A stretch of 64,000 bases of DNA from Echinicola marina (lineage in GTDB: Bacteria > Bacteroidota > Bacteroidia > Cytophagales > Cyclobacteriaceae), in contig NZ_CP080025.1 of assembly GCF_020463795.1 (NCBI RefSeq), forward strand, positions 4,275,501 to 4,339,500, written 5' to 3'. The notes under the pieces were generated by a model. It was not told where the DNA came from. It did not search any database and saw nothing but the letters and a program-made list of their open reading frames with translations. A program made the translations under genes and the position numbers. Shown here piece by piece: positions 9,835-19,387 of the stretch; within the stretch, counting starts at the first letter, position 1, and every line of letters starts with the position of its first letter.

Positions 9835-10176
9835 TTAGTTATAAGTTTAGTGTTAATAAAATCAAAAGATATTTTAAGTAAGTGGAGCGTCCTTGGTAAG
9901 TATTAAATGTTATAAAAATAGTATAAAGAATAATTGTCAATAATTTATAATTATATATGGAGAATAGAGATTTAGATCCATAGATACTTGATGTTAAAGG
10001 AATTAAGATAGAAATATAGTTACCTTAATGGCTTCTTAATTTATTCTGTGCTTAAGCTTTTACCTCCCATCCTGTCTGATCGCCAGGCAGGCTCAAATCT
10101 AATATCTCCCCCATATTTCTTTTCTTTTACTTAATAATTTAGTTAATTAAGGATCGGAAAATTTTATATTAAATAC
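9835..10176. other. intergenic gap with one short inverted repeat
   Basis: No gene is visible. An imperfect palindrome CCTGTCTG ATCG CCAGGCAGG lies at 10071-10091 and has the look of a dispersed REP-like hairpin in otherwise AT-rich sequence. The RND operon promoter must lie in the last hundred or so bases, but no clear -33/-7 pair stands out. Confidence 0.4.
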
Positions 10177-11256
10177 ATGAAGTTAAAACCATATTTTTTA
10201 ATGCCATTTTTAGCCCTTCCGCTCTGCTTTTCCTGCGACAGCAAAGGGGAGAAACCAGAGGAGATTTCCCTGGAATCCATACGCAATGAAGTGACTGCCA
10301 CCAAGGTCACCGTGGCCAAGGCGGAAAAGCGTTCCTTTGATTACCTGATCAATGCTTCTGGCAAGGTGGAGGCCGCCCAGCAGGTAAAAGTCTTTATCGA
10401 AAGAAGGGGCTATCTCAAAGCATTTAGTATAAAAGAAGGACAGTACATAAAGGCAGGGACCCTATTGGCCCAAATGGATAATACGGACAACCTCTTCCGC
10501 AAGGAAAAGGCCTTGGTGCAGTTGAAAAATGCCCAGGCCAACTATAACAGTGAAATGCTGGGCTTTTCCACCATCATGGAAGGAGATGATCAAGAAAAGA
10601 TTGCGGAACTGCAGGAGCAGCTCAAGGCCAGTAGTGGGCTATTATCAGCTGAAATCGAACTGAAGGAAGCAGAACTGGAACTGGAAAAATCCAGCATCAA
10701 AGCCCCCATATCAGGAAAGATCGCCGACCTTCAGCTTAAGCCCGGCAGCCTGGTCAATGCAGGGGACGAGCTTTGTGAGATCCTTAGTACAGAGGAACTG
10801 AACCTAAGGGTCAAGGTGCTGGAATCGGATATTCCCTTTATTTCCCTTGCTCAGGAGGCGGAGATATATCCTGTTGCTGCAGGAACGGGCAGCCTATCAG
10901 GTAAGGTCAGCAGCATCAATCCAAAGGTGGATGAAAACGGCCTGGTGGAAGTGAATATCAAGCTTAAAAATGGAGAGAAATTACTTCCTGGGATGAATGC
11001 CCGGGCAGTGATCCGCGCCCCGCAAAATGATAATGTGGTCGTGCCCAAGCAGGCATTGGTCTACCGCTCAGGACGCCCGGTGGTCTTTACCCTCAATGGC
11101 GAGGAATCCAAATGGAACTATGTGGAGGTAGGTAAGGACAATGGCCGGGAGATAGAGGTACTCGATGGGATCAAGGATGGGGAAACGGTCATCACCAGCA
11201 ATAACCTTCAGCTGGCCCACCAAGCACCCGTACAGATCGTCAAAGAAAACGAATAG
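10177..11256 (+). CDS. RND efflux periplasmic adaptor lipoprotein
   Basis: The protein has 359 residues. A lipoprotein signal ends in LCFSC, with Cys at residue 20. The barrel-sandwich/lipoyl half appears as ASGKVEAAQQVKVFIERRG and later SSIKAPISGKIADL, flanking a helical hairpin rich in Glu, Gln and Ala. The beta-barrel and membrane-proximal domains follow (LNLRVKVLESDIPFI, GMNARAVI). Adaptors of this family bridge the inner-membrane pump and the outer-membrane channel. Three bases separate it from the first permease, so the genes are co-transcribed. No outer-membrane TolC-type gene is present in the window. Confidence 0.92.
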   Translation: MKLKPYFLMPFLALPLCFSCDSKGEKPEEISLESIRNEVTATKVTVAKAEKRSFDYLINASGKVEAAQQVKVFIERRGYLKAFSIKEGQYIKAGTLLAQMDNTDNLFRKEKALVQLKNAQANYNSEMLGFSTIMEGDDQEKIAELQEQLKASSGLLSAEIELKEAELELEKSSIKAPISGKIADLQLKPGSLVNAGDELCEILSTEELNLRVKVLESDIPFISLAQEAEIYPVAAGTGSLSGKVSSINPKVDENGLVEVNIKLKNGEKLLPGMNARAVIRAPQNDNVVVPKQALVYRSGRPVVFTLNGEESKWNYVEVGKDNGREIEVLDGIKDGETVITSNNLQLAHQAPVQIVKENE

Positions 11257-11259
11257 CCC

Positions 11260-14200
11260 ATGGTCCGTTTTTTATTGTCTAGGCCCATAGCGGTCACCAT
11301 GGTTTTTCTGGCACTGATGGTCTTTAGCCTGATAGGCTTTACCAAGCTGCCCATATCCCTATTGCCCCCCATAGATGTGCCACAGATCGTGGTCAAGGTG
11401 AATTATCCCAATGCCTCCCCGGAAGCCATTGAGCAGAATGTGCTCAGCCGGATCCGTGAAGGCCTGATCACCCTGAATGGCCTGGAGGATATAGAAAGCA
11501 AGGCGGGCAGTGAAACAGGCACGCTCAGGCTGCAGTTTGCCTATGGCACTTCCATGGAGCTGGCCTATATCGAGGTCAATGAAAAAATAGATCGACTGAC
11601 CAATGGCCTCCCCGAGGAGCTTTCCCGTCCGCAGGTCATCCGCATCAATACCAATGACATTCCCATGGTGCGCATTCAGGTCATACCCAAGGAAGGGACG
11701 GATTACGCTGAAGTGACCAAACTGGCCGAAAATGTCCTGAAGAAGCGCATAGAGCAACTGCAGGGCATTTCCTTGGTGGACATCAATGGCAAGCAGGAAA
11801 GGGTGATTACGGTAGAACCCAAAAAGGCGGTTTTGGCCGGCCTGGGCATGACGGAACAAAATGTCATCAATGCGATCCGTTCTGGCAATAGCGAACCGGC
11901 AGGAATAAGCGTCAAGGATGGACAGTACCGCTACTTCCTGCGCTTGGCCACTAGGGTGGATACGCCGGAAGATATTGCCAAGCTTCCCGTCATGGGGCCA
12001 GAAGGAAATATAGTCGAACTGGCCAAAGTGGCCCATGTGCAATACCGCATGGGAGCGCCCATGGGTTATCACCTTTATGGGCAAAGGGAGGGGTTGGTTA
12101 TCACCGTGCATAAGCAGGCTGCAGCCAAGATGAACGAGCTGATGGAGAAGGTCAGTGAGTCCGTGGAACTGTTTAAGCAGGATTATCCTCAAGTGGATTT
12201 TGCCATCAGCCAAGACCAATCCAATCTGCTCAATGCGGGTATCAACAACCTGCAGACCAGTTTGCTCTTTGGTGGTATCTTTGCCTTTGGGGTACTCTTT
12301 ATCTTTATGGGCAATTACCGCATGCCCTTGATCATCGGTGTCAGCCTACCCACTTCCTTGGTGATCAGCTTCCTGGTATTTTATGCTTTTGGGATTTCCA
12401 TCAATGTGATCTCCCTAAGTGGCCTGGCACTCGGCCTGGGCATGCTGATCGACAATGCCATTATTGTTTTGGACAATATCACCCGCAAGAGACAAGAAGG
12501 ACTGCCGCTGTTTGAAGCTTGTGTCAGGGGGGGAAACGAGGTGATGTCGGCATTGATCAGCTCGGTATTGACCACCTTGGCAGTTTTTGTTCCCCTGGTG
12601 TTCTTGAGTGGAATATCGGGTGCCTTGTTCTTTGATCAGGCGGTGTCGGTAGCAGCTATTCTTTTTGTGTCCCTATTGGTAGCCTTTGTGTTATTGCCCC
12701 TGCTTTACAGGCTTTTCTTTGCCAATAAGGACTGGCACAGGGAACAGGAGGACAGCCGCTTTTTTAAAGGAGTGTTGGCTTTGTATAAGAGTGGCTATAA
12801 AAGGCTGATGGCCCAAAGGCGCCTGAGCCTGATCATATTATTGGCGCTTATTCCCCTCTTTTTGATGATCGGACTGGTATTGCCCAAAGAGGGCTTGCCG
12901 CCAATCGGGAAAAAGGATGTGCTGCTGGAACTGGACTGGAATGAGCCCATTGGGGTGGAACAAAACCGGGACCGGGTAAAGCATATAATGGCCACTTTGG
13001 GAAATAATTTTGAGCATGCTGAGGCAGACCTGGGCTTTAGGCAGTTTTTGCTCTTCGACGGGGAGAATGCTGTGCAGCAGGCGAGCATTTATATCGATTT
13101 TAAGGATCAGAGCAGTAAGGAGCGTTATACCAACCAGCTGGAAAAAACACTCCGCAGCCAGTACCCACAGGCCAGCATTCATCTGATGGATGCCCCCAAT
13201 GCCTTTGACCAGCTTTTTGCTTCCAATATGCCCTACTATGAAATGCGATGGAAGGAACTCAAGCACAAGCAGCCCGTGGAGGCAGCCACCATGGAGCCCT
13301 GGCTGCAGGAATTGCCGGTGAAAAAGTGGAAGAAAGGTCCCGGCTTGCAGGAAGAAGCTGCAGTGGTTTTTCGCTTGGACCTGGAAAAACTGGCCCTGTA
13401 CCAAATAGATATCACCGAACTTAGGGCCCAGATTGAAAAGCGCTTTGGCCCCTATACCATTGATGAGATCAAGCAGTTCAGCGAGGTGACCCCCATCAAC
13501 CTTTTGGAAAGCAATGAAGATTACAGCAAGATTTTATCCAATAATGATGTCCGTTCCAAAGATGGGCAGTCCTATGCCTTGGCAAATTTTATCCAAGTAA
13601 GCTATGAGGACCATTATAAATATGTGACAGCGGACAAGACCGGGATTTACCAATCGGTGGAAATTACCGAAGATCATCCGGAAACCATGGAAAGGGAGCT
13701 TAGGAACTGGGGACTTGAAAGGGACCTGAGTGTGTCCTTTTCCGGGCAATACTTCAAGGACAGGGAAAATCTGCAGCAGTTGATGGGTATTCTTTTGGTG
13801 GCCGTGCTGCTGCTCTATTTTATCCTTGCTGCCCAGTTTGAAAGTTTTGTGCAGCCCTTGATCGTGATCTTTACCTTGCCCTTGGGCATTGGAGGAGCCC
13901 TATTGGTCCTTTGGCTGACCGGTACTTCATTGAATGTAATGTCGGCCATTGGCTTGGTCGTGATGCTGGGAATTATGGTCAATGACGCCATTTTAAAGAT
14001 CGATACCATTAACCGCCTACGGGTGAAGTATGCGGAAAAGGAAGGCCATTTGTCCTCTGTGGAGATCCTGGAAAAGGCCCTATATGAGGCAGGAGCGATC
14101 CGGCTAAAGCCCATCCTGATGACCTCCATAACCACCATTTTGGCCTTGCTGCCAGTGGTCTTCAGTGCAGGGCTAGGGGCAGATTTGCAGCGGCCTTTGG

Positions 14201-14331
14201 TCTTTAGTGTAATTGGTGGCCTGACCATAGGTACCTTGACGGCCTTGTATTTTGTGCCTTTGTGTTATTGGGCTTTTTGTAGAAAAAAGAATAAAGAGGA
14301 AAGAAGAAAGGTTGGAGTAGCTATTAGTTAG
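11260..14331 (+). CDS. RND efflux permease, first subunit (AcrB/MdtB-like)
   Basis: The protein has 1023 residues with the usual RND layout: TM1 (FLLSRPIAVTMVFLALMVFS), a porter domain, TM2-6, a second porter/docking half, and TM8-12. In TM4 the motif reads GLGMLIDNAIIVLDN, with Asp at about residue 398 followed by Asn where AcrB has two aspartates; a DN pair is common in Bacteroidetes RND pumps. TM10 carries VMLGIMVNDAILKIDTINR. These pumps export drugs, bile acids or fatty compounds using the proton gradient. Directly behind the adaptor gene and followed by a second permease, it suggests an MdtABC-like heteromeric pump. Start chosen at the ATG at 11260. Confidence 0.93.
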   Translation: MVRFLLSRPIAVTMVFLALMVFSLIGFTKLPISLLPPIDVPQIVVKVNYPNASPEAIEQNVLSRIREGLITLNGLEDIESKAGSETGTLRLQFAYGTSMELAYIEVNEKIDRLTNGLPEELSRPQVIRINTNDIPMVRIQVIPKEGTDYAEVTKLAENVLKKRIEQLQGISLVDINGKQERVITVEPKKAVLAGLGMTEQNVINAIRSGNSEPAGISVKDGQYRYFLRLATRVDTPEDIAKLPVMGPEGNIVELAKVAHVQYRMGAPMGYHLYGQREGLVITVHKQAAAKMNELMEKVSESVELFKQDYPQVDFAISQDQSNLLNAGINNLQTSLLFGGIFAFGVLFIFMGNYRMPLIIGVSLPTSLVISFLVFYAFGISINVISLSGLALGLGMLIDNAIIVLDNITRKRQEGLPLFEACVRGGNEVMSALISSVLTTLAVFVPLVFLSGISGALFFDQAVSVAAILFVSLLVAFVLLPLLYRLFFANKDWHREQEDSRFFKGVLALYKSGYKRLMAQRRLSLIILLALIPLFLMIGLVLPKEGLPPIGKKDVLLELDWNEPIGVEQNRDRVKHIMATLGNNFEHAEADLGFRQFLLFDGENAVQQASIYIDFKDQSSKERYTNQLEKTLRSQYPQASIHLMDAPNAFDQLFASNMPYYEMRWKELKHKQPVEAATMEPWLQELPVKKWKKGPGLQEEAAVVFRLDLEKLALYQIDITELRAQIEKRFGPYTIDEIKQFSEVTPINLLESNEDYSKILSNNDVRSKDGQSYALANFIQVSYEDHYKYVTADKTGIYQSVEITEDHPETMERELRNWGLERDLSVSFSGQYFKDRENLQQLMGILLVAVLLLYFILAAQFESFVQPLIVIFTLPLGIGGALLVLWLTGTSLNVMSAIGLVVMLGIMVNDAILKIDTINRLRVKYAEKEGHLSSVEILEKALYEAGAIRLKPILMTSITTILALLPVVFSAGLGADLQRPLVFSVIGGLTIGTLTALYFVPLCYWAFCRKKNKEERRKVGVAIS

Positions 14332-14605
14332 TACGAAGTATCAGGTATCAAGTACGAAGTATGGAGTAGTTAGTATTTAGTACGAAGTCTTGGGAAAAAA
14401 AAGCTCGTTGTGCCTAGGGCTGTGCCCTGGCACGGTTAAATCAGAGCTTTCAGCTCGACAAATGGGCCACAGGTTCAGATTTAATTGGTCCATCAGCACA
14501 GCTGAATGGACAACATGACTTGAGGCTCAATACTCAATATTCATATCTCAAGACTAATCTAAAGTCTAAAATCTTATGTCTAACATCTAGTGTCTAAAAC
14601 AAAAT
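14332..14605. repeat. repeat-rich intergenic spacer inside the RND operon
   Basis: Three copies of GTACGAAGT occur at 14331-14339, 14352-14360 and 14380-14388. A bulged hairpin GTGCC-T-AGGGC TGT GCCCTGGCAC occupies 14410-14433. The end (about 14535-14600) is a run of near-repeats built on TCTAAxxTCTAAxATCT. There is no open frame. Spacers of such degenerate repeats inside an operon look like an inserted dispersed element. Confidence 0.6.
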
Positions 14606-17600
14606 TTGAGTCCATTTAGAATCGTCATATCATTTTTTGTCCTGGCCATAATAGGCTTTGCCTTGGTGCCCGGACTGACCGTGGAGCTGAATCCCAGGGA
14701 ACAGCAGCCGGTCCTGCGTGTTTCCTATTCCGTGCGGGATGCTTCACCGGAATTAGTGGAAAAATTGGGGACAGCACCTTTGGAGGGATTGTTCAGTCAG
14801 CTGTCAGAGCTCAAGAAAATAGAGTCGGTTTCTGCTTATAATAGCGGTTCGGTGACTTTGCGCTTCGATAAGCATACGGACATGGAGTTCAAGAAATTTG
14901 AGGTGACTTCCCTAATCAGGCAGGTATACCCCTCCTTGGATGCCAAAGTCAGCTTTCCACTGGTCTATCAGTCTGCCCAGCGCAATAATGAGCCGCCCAT
15001 ACTCCAATACAGCATCAATGCACCTTTTGCCCCTTTTGAAATCAAAAAGGTGACGGAGGATGTGCTGAAGGCAGTTATCAACCGCTTTGATGAAGTGGAG
15101 GAAGTCAAGGTATATGGGGCCAATGACCTGCAGCTCTTTGTGACTTATGATATACAGAAGCTTCAGGCTTATGGGGTCACCCGAAGCATGTTGAATGCAG
15201 TGCTAAGTAGTGCTTTTGGGACCGGTTATCCCGGTATGGCCCTCAACCATCAGGGAGAAGCACTTTTTATTCAGGTGGATCGCTCACTGACCGATTTGGA
15301 ACAACTGGAGATGCTGCGGATCACCAATAAGGGAGGCAAGGAGATTTATCTCAGGGACTTGGCTCAGCTCACCCTGGAGGAAGCCGAGCCCAGCCGTTAT
15401 TACCGCATCAATGGCAATAACTCCGTGACCATGAGTATTACGAGTAGGGAAGGGGTAAACAAGGTGGTTTTGGCGCAGCAACTAAAGCATGCAGTGGAGG
15501 AAGCTGGGGCGCTGCTTCCTCCAGGCTACGAGGTCCGTCTGGAGCAGGATGATACCGAATACCTGTCCAAGGAGCTGAACAAAATCTACAAAAGATCTGG
15601 CCTGTCCATCCTGATTTTGGTGGTCTTTATCTTTTTGATCAACCGGAACTGGCGTTACCTGACCGTGCTGTTTTTGGGCATTCTGGTCAATCTGAGTGTG
15701 ACTGGGATTATTCTCTATAGCTTGGGCACACACTTGCACCTGTACAGCATTGCTGGCTTGACCATTTCCTTTGGGCTTATCGTGGACAATGCCATCATTA
15801 TGATCGATCACCTTCACAAGCACAAAAACAGAAAGGTTTTTTTGGCATTGTTGGCGGCTTCCCTGACCACCATTGCGGCCTTGTTGATGGTTTTTTTATT
15901 ACCGGAAGAAGATCAGAAAAACCTGACAGACTTTGCGGTAGTGGTAGCCGTGATGTTGGCGGTTTCTCTTTTGGTTGCCCTTTTGTTTACCCCGGCCATG
16001 TACCACTTGCTCTTTAGGGAGAAGGTCGGTGCTGGCAGGTCACTGTCCCTGTCCAAGCTCAGAAGAAGGGCCAGGTGGTTGGGGAGGTATCAAAAGCTCA
16101 TCCGCTTTACATCCCATTATCGTAAGACTTTTGTAATATGCTTGGTTTTGCTTTTTGGCCTGCCCATATTTTACCTGCCAGCCAAATGGGAAGGGCAGGA
16201 TTGGTACAATAAAACCATTGGAAGCACCCTTTATCAGGAGGATATCCGGCCTTATGTGGACAAGGCCCTGGGCGGTTCTTTGCGGATGTTTGTTCGGGGC
16301 GTATTTGAAAAGTCCGGCTATAGGGAAGCTGCCCAGACGAGGTTGTATGTGAATGTGCGCCTGCCCTTTGGCAATACCCTGGACCAGATGGACTTTATCA
16401 TTCGTGAGTTTGAAGAATTCCTGAAGAGAGTGGAAGGTGTGGACAAGTTTGTCAGCAATGTCTCCTCAGGGCAATATGCTTCCATTACCATCACATTTAA
16501 AGAAGCCTATGAAAGTTCTGCCTTACCTTATCAGCTGAAAGGAAGACTGTCGGTCAAAGCCACGGACTGGAGCGGGGCAAATTGGAGTATTTATGGAGTA
16601 GGACAGGGCTTTAGTGCAGGGCCGGGGGGAGAAGGGATTCCATCCTTTACGGTGATGATGAAAGGCTATAATTATGATGAGTTGGCACGACAGTCTGAAA
16701 TACTGGCCGAAAAGCTCCTGCAGCACAAAAGGATCCAAGAGGTGAATACCAATGAAAGGCTGGCCTATAGAGACCGTAGTTCTGAAGAGTTTGTACTCCG
16801 ATTTGACCAGAAAAAATTGGCCCTGCAGGGCACCAATCAGTATGAGGTGATGTCTGCCCTGAGTGATAGGTCCAAACCTACCGGACCAAGTCTATATTTG
16901 AATTTGGAGGACAAGAATTATGGTGTGGTCGTCAGGGAAAAGCATACAGAGGACTTCTCCCGCTTTGACTTGGAGGAGACCAGCCTGATCAGTTCGGAAG
17001 ACAAAATGTTTAAAGTGTCCAGTTTAGGGACACTGATAAAGGAAACTACCACCAACTCCCTGCACAAAGAGGATAGGCAGTATATCCGTAGGGTGGCTTT
17101 TGAATATATGGGCTCAAGGAAATTCGGAAATGAATACCTGGAGGATGTCCTGGAAGAAATGAAAACCAGTATGCCTATTGGCTATTCGGCAGAGACCTCC
17201 TCCTATGGCTGGGGCTATGGAAAAAACAAGCGACAGTATACCCTGCTATTGGTCTTAATTGTGGCGATTTTCTTTATCTGCGGAGTATTATTTGAAAACC
17301 TCAAGCAGCCCTTTTATATCATTGCGGTGATCCCGATTGCCTTTATAGGTTTGTTCCTGATCTTTTCGGTTTTTGATTTTTATTTTGACCAAGGGGGCTA
17401 TGCGGCCTTTGTGATGCTGGGAGGCTTGGCCGTGAATGCAGCTATCTTTATTGTCAATGACCTGAATAACCGGGACCGTGGAAACTATAATCGCAATGTA
17501 TTAAAGTCGGTAGCAGGAAAGGCCATACCTATTTTGTTGACCGTTTTGTCCACCTGTTTTGGTCTGATCCCTTTTATCATGGAAGGACAGAATGAGGTTT

Positions 17601-17698
17601 TCTGGTTTTCTTTGGCCATGGGCACCATTGGCGGTTTGGTGTTCAGTATGGTAGGGGTATTTGTGGCTTTGCCGGTGTTTTTGTGGAGTAATTATTAA
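14606..17698 (+). CDS. RND efflux permease, second subunit
   Basis: The protein has 1030 residues. The only usable start is a TTG at 14606 (LSPFRIVISFF); a TAG in frame at 14588 excludes a longer product. TM4 has GLIVDNAIIMIDHL, with Asp at about residue 394 and Asn next to it. The TM10 region is LGGLAVNAAIFIVND, without the lysine-adjacent pattern of AcrB. The porter domains are divergent from the upstream permease, as expected for a heteromeric pair. The 274-base repeat-rich gap before it is long for an operon, so its expression may be separately tuned. A decayed C-terminal copy is at 1875-2340. The terminal helices are complete. Confidence 0.9.
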   Translation: MSPFRIVISFFVLAIIGFALVPGLTVELNPREQQPVLRVSYSVRDASPELVEKLGTAPLEGLFSQLSELKKIESVSAYNSGSVTLRFDKHTDMEFKKFEVTSLIRQVYPSLDAKVSFPLVYQSAQRNNEPPILQYSINAPFAPFEIKKVTEDVLKAVINRFDEVEEVKVYGANDLQLFVTYDIQKLQAYGVTRSMLNAVLSSAFGTGYPGMALNHQGEALFIQVDRSLTDLEQLEMLRITNKGGKEIYLRDLAQLTLEEAEPSRYYRINGNNSVTMSITSREGVNKVVLAQQLKHAVEEAGALLPPGYEVRLEQDDTEYLSKELNKIYKRSGLSILILVVFIFLINRNWRYLTVLFLGILVNLSVTGIILYSLGTHLHLYSIAGLTISFGLIVDNAIIMIDHLHKHKNRKVFLALLAASLTTIAALLMVFLLPEEDQKNLTDFAVVVAVMLAVSLLVALLFTPAMYHLLFREKVGAGRSLSLSKLRRRARWLGRYQKLIRFTSHYRKTFVICLVLLFGLPIFYLPAKWEGQDWYNKTIGSTLYQEDIRPYVDKALGGSLRMFVRGVFEKSGYREAAQTRLYVNVRLPFGNTLDQMDFIIREFEEFLKRVEGVDKFVSNVSSGQYASITITFKEAYESSALPYQLKGRLSVKATDWSGANWSIYGVGQGFSAGPGGEGIPSFTVMMKGYNYDELARQSEILAEKLLQHKRIQEVNTNERLAYRDRSSEEFVLRFDQKKLALQGTNQYEVMSALSDRSKPTGPSLYLNLEDKNYGVVVREKHTEDFSRFDLEETSLISSEDKMFKVSSLGTLIKETTTNSLHKEDRQYIRRVAFEYMGSRKFGNEYLEDVLEEMKTSMPIGYSAETSSYGWGYGKNKRQYTLLLVLIVAIFFICGVLFENLKQPFYIIAVIPIAFIGLFLIFSVFDFYFDQGGYAAFVMLGGLAVNAAIFIVNDLNNRDRGNYNRNVLKSVAGKAIPILLTVLSTCFGLIPFIMEGQNEVFWFSLAMGTIGGLVFSMVGVFVALPVFLWSNY

Positions 17699-17714
17699 CA
17701 ATACAAGATTTACT

Positions 17715-18095
17715 CTAAGGAATAAATGTAATTTCTACCAGCCTTTTCATCTATTATTTTTAAGTAAATAGGACAATTGAAAAGAAACATTGTTTAAAAG
17801 TTTCTTTTCGTCCTTATTAGGCTCTAAATTTGAAATCTCATTAACTATTTCATTTTTATCTGCTCGATTTAATTAGCTTAAAACAAAAGTGATTTTTAAA
17901 TCAGTTTTATCATTTTTGTTGTATTTTTTGGGGCTTCGATTTTACTGATATTTGAATTCGTTTCTTTTTTAGAATTTCAATTTACATTGAATACCTGAGT
18001 AGCTAACTCAATATTCTTTAATTCAATTAATAGATAATCTTTTTTGGAATTAAGATGGTTAAGGATTTATTGATCGGTAATATTATGAGCTTTCA
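17715..18095 (-). pseudogene. decayed copy of the coiled-coil/winged-helix gene
   Basis: Reverse-strand sequence from the ATG-equivalent at 18095 follows the intact gene at 2351-2746 along its length, but carries in-frame stops. One is clear: a Lys codon AAA in the LSKLNR segment has become TAA (about 17870-17875). There are also base losses in the middle. The sequence on both sides remains alignable with the intact locus, so the permease end and this gene were duplicated together. Confidence 0.85.
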
Positions 18096-18105
18096 TATGA
18101 GGGCG

Positions 18106-18454
18106 AATTTTAATTGTTAATTTAAGTGTTTATAAGAATGTAGAGGTTAGGGTAATAACATCTTATATGCAAAAATCAAAATCTTGTATTTTAAAATTAT
18201 TCGTTTTTGTTGATTATGTAAAGTACCTTTTTGTTTTTTTAATTTAATTTTAGCTAAGATTTTTTTGTAGATTTATGTACAAATTCTTTCATTTTTTTTG
18301 CAAAACCTTTTTAGAATGATATGATAAATATTTGAGCAGAAATTTTATTAAGTTAAACTTCCAATATATTGAAGTAAAAGATTGCATTATACTTTACAAC
18401 CTAATCCAAGAGGTACAAGGGTTTTAAATAAGTTCACTACTATAATAAAGAAGC
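18106..18454. other. AT-rich intergenic stretch
   Basis: To about 18220 this matches the flank of the other winged-helix copy at 2780-2865. The rest has no open frame and no hairpin I can support. Confidence 0.4.
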
Positions 18455-18865
18455 GCTGCATATTGAGATTGAAACAGGCTTTTCCGCCAAGAGGGGTGAT
18501 TTAGGTGCTGGAAGAAGTGATCATTCTGAAATGAACGACCGGAAAAATCAAAGTGGACAACGGTACTGAATTCATTACTTTGGCCTTAATAAAGGAAACA
18601 GGCATTGATCTGCAGTATATCCAAGTGGGGAAACCCATGTAGAATGCCTATATCGAGCGTTATACCAAAACCTATAGAAATGAATTCCTTGAAAGGTACC
18701 AGATCTTGGGCCTGGAGAAGGCAAGGGGATTGACCAGAAATTGGATAGGTGATTATAATAAAAATATGCTCCATGACGGTCTGGGTGATATGTCCCCAAG
18801 GAGGGGGGCGCAGAATAGAGATATTAGTAATGGGAAACTAAATTAATCTATCTTATTTTAAGTTG
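18455..18865 (+). pseudogene. IS3-family (IS150-type) remnant, 3' half of orfB
   Basis: The sequence follows the intact IS3 copy at 23085-23560, including the VDNGTEFIT catalytic segment, LQYIQVGKPM and the YIERYTKTYRNEF region with the last catalytic Glu. A TAG replaces the Gln codon after KPM (about 18640), and the tail is shortened. A degenerate right end (TTTTAAGTTGTTCAAAG) follows. It has no 5' half and no left end, so this is dead DNA. Confidence 0.85.
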
Positions 18866-19008
18866 TTCAAAGAAAGCAATGCTTTTATTTAAAATTATAT
18901 CTTGATTAATAATAACTATAATTACAGGTGATGTTAAATTAAAACTTGCAGTATATCAATTATTATTCTATATTTAACAGAAATTATTTGAACATAAACC
19001 AAACAATA

Positions 19009-19269
19009 ATGAAAAGAAAAAAAATCATTAAAAGCCTTGGGGCATCGTTATTTTTACTTGCTTTTATTTTTAATATTCAAACTAGTTTAAATGGAGGTTT
19101 TTCACTTGTGAGTACAGCTATGGCTCGCTCTAGCTCTGGGACAGGTTCTAGTGGAGAGGAAAAGGGGAGAGCAACAGCTATAAACACACAAACGAATACG
19201 TATTGTTGTAAGGAAACAAATAATTCTTTAGATAGATGTACAGCTTCAACAAATTGTGAAGACCTCTAG
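19009..19269 (+). CDS. NVEALA-like secreted Cys-containing peptide
   Basis: The peptide has 86 residues from the ATG at 19009 (MKRKKIIKSL); upstream in-frame codons are not convincing. A basic N-terminus and a hydrophobic segment (GASLFLLAFIFN) form a signal-like leader. VSTAMARSSS follows in the place where NVEALA-family peptides (Bacteroidetes natural-product-precursor-like proteins) carry their signature. The tail is Gly/Ser-rich with four cysteines (66, 67, 77, 83). The gene is followed after a hairpin by a six-bladed beta-propeller lipoprotein, the typical neighbour of NVEALA genes. Function in the family is unproven. Family assignment rests on layout and neighbourhood, not on a strong motif. 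Confidence 0.6.
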   Translation: MKRKKIIKSLGASLFLLAFIFNIQTSLNGGFSLVSTAMARSSSGTGSSGEEKGRATAINTQTNTYCCKETNNSLDRCTASTNCEDL

Positions 19270-19340
19270 CACATACTATTGTATAGAAAAAAAATCCTTA
19301 AGCATTTTTACACTCTCCGATGATTGTAAATAATTCTTAT

Positions 19341-19370
19341 ATAGGTGCTTTAAATAAAGCACCTATTTTA
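19341..19370 (+). terminator. hairpin between NVEALA-like and propeller genes
   Basis: ATAGGTGCTTT (19341-19351) pairs perfectly with AAAGCACCTAT (19356-19366), followed by TTTTAAATTT. It ends or attenuates transcription of the peptide gene, so the peptide transcript may be more abundant than the propeller transcript. Confidence 0.65.
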
Positions 19371-19387
19371 AATTTAAGTTTATTAAT

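Noticed and set aside
11359-12219. 286-residue open frame on the minus strand inside the first RND permease
   Set aside because: It runs antiparallel to an obvious 1023-residue permease and has no domain pattern; it is a codon-bias shadow.
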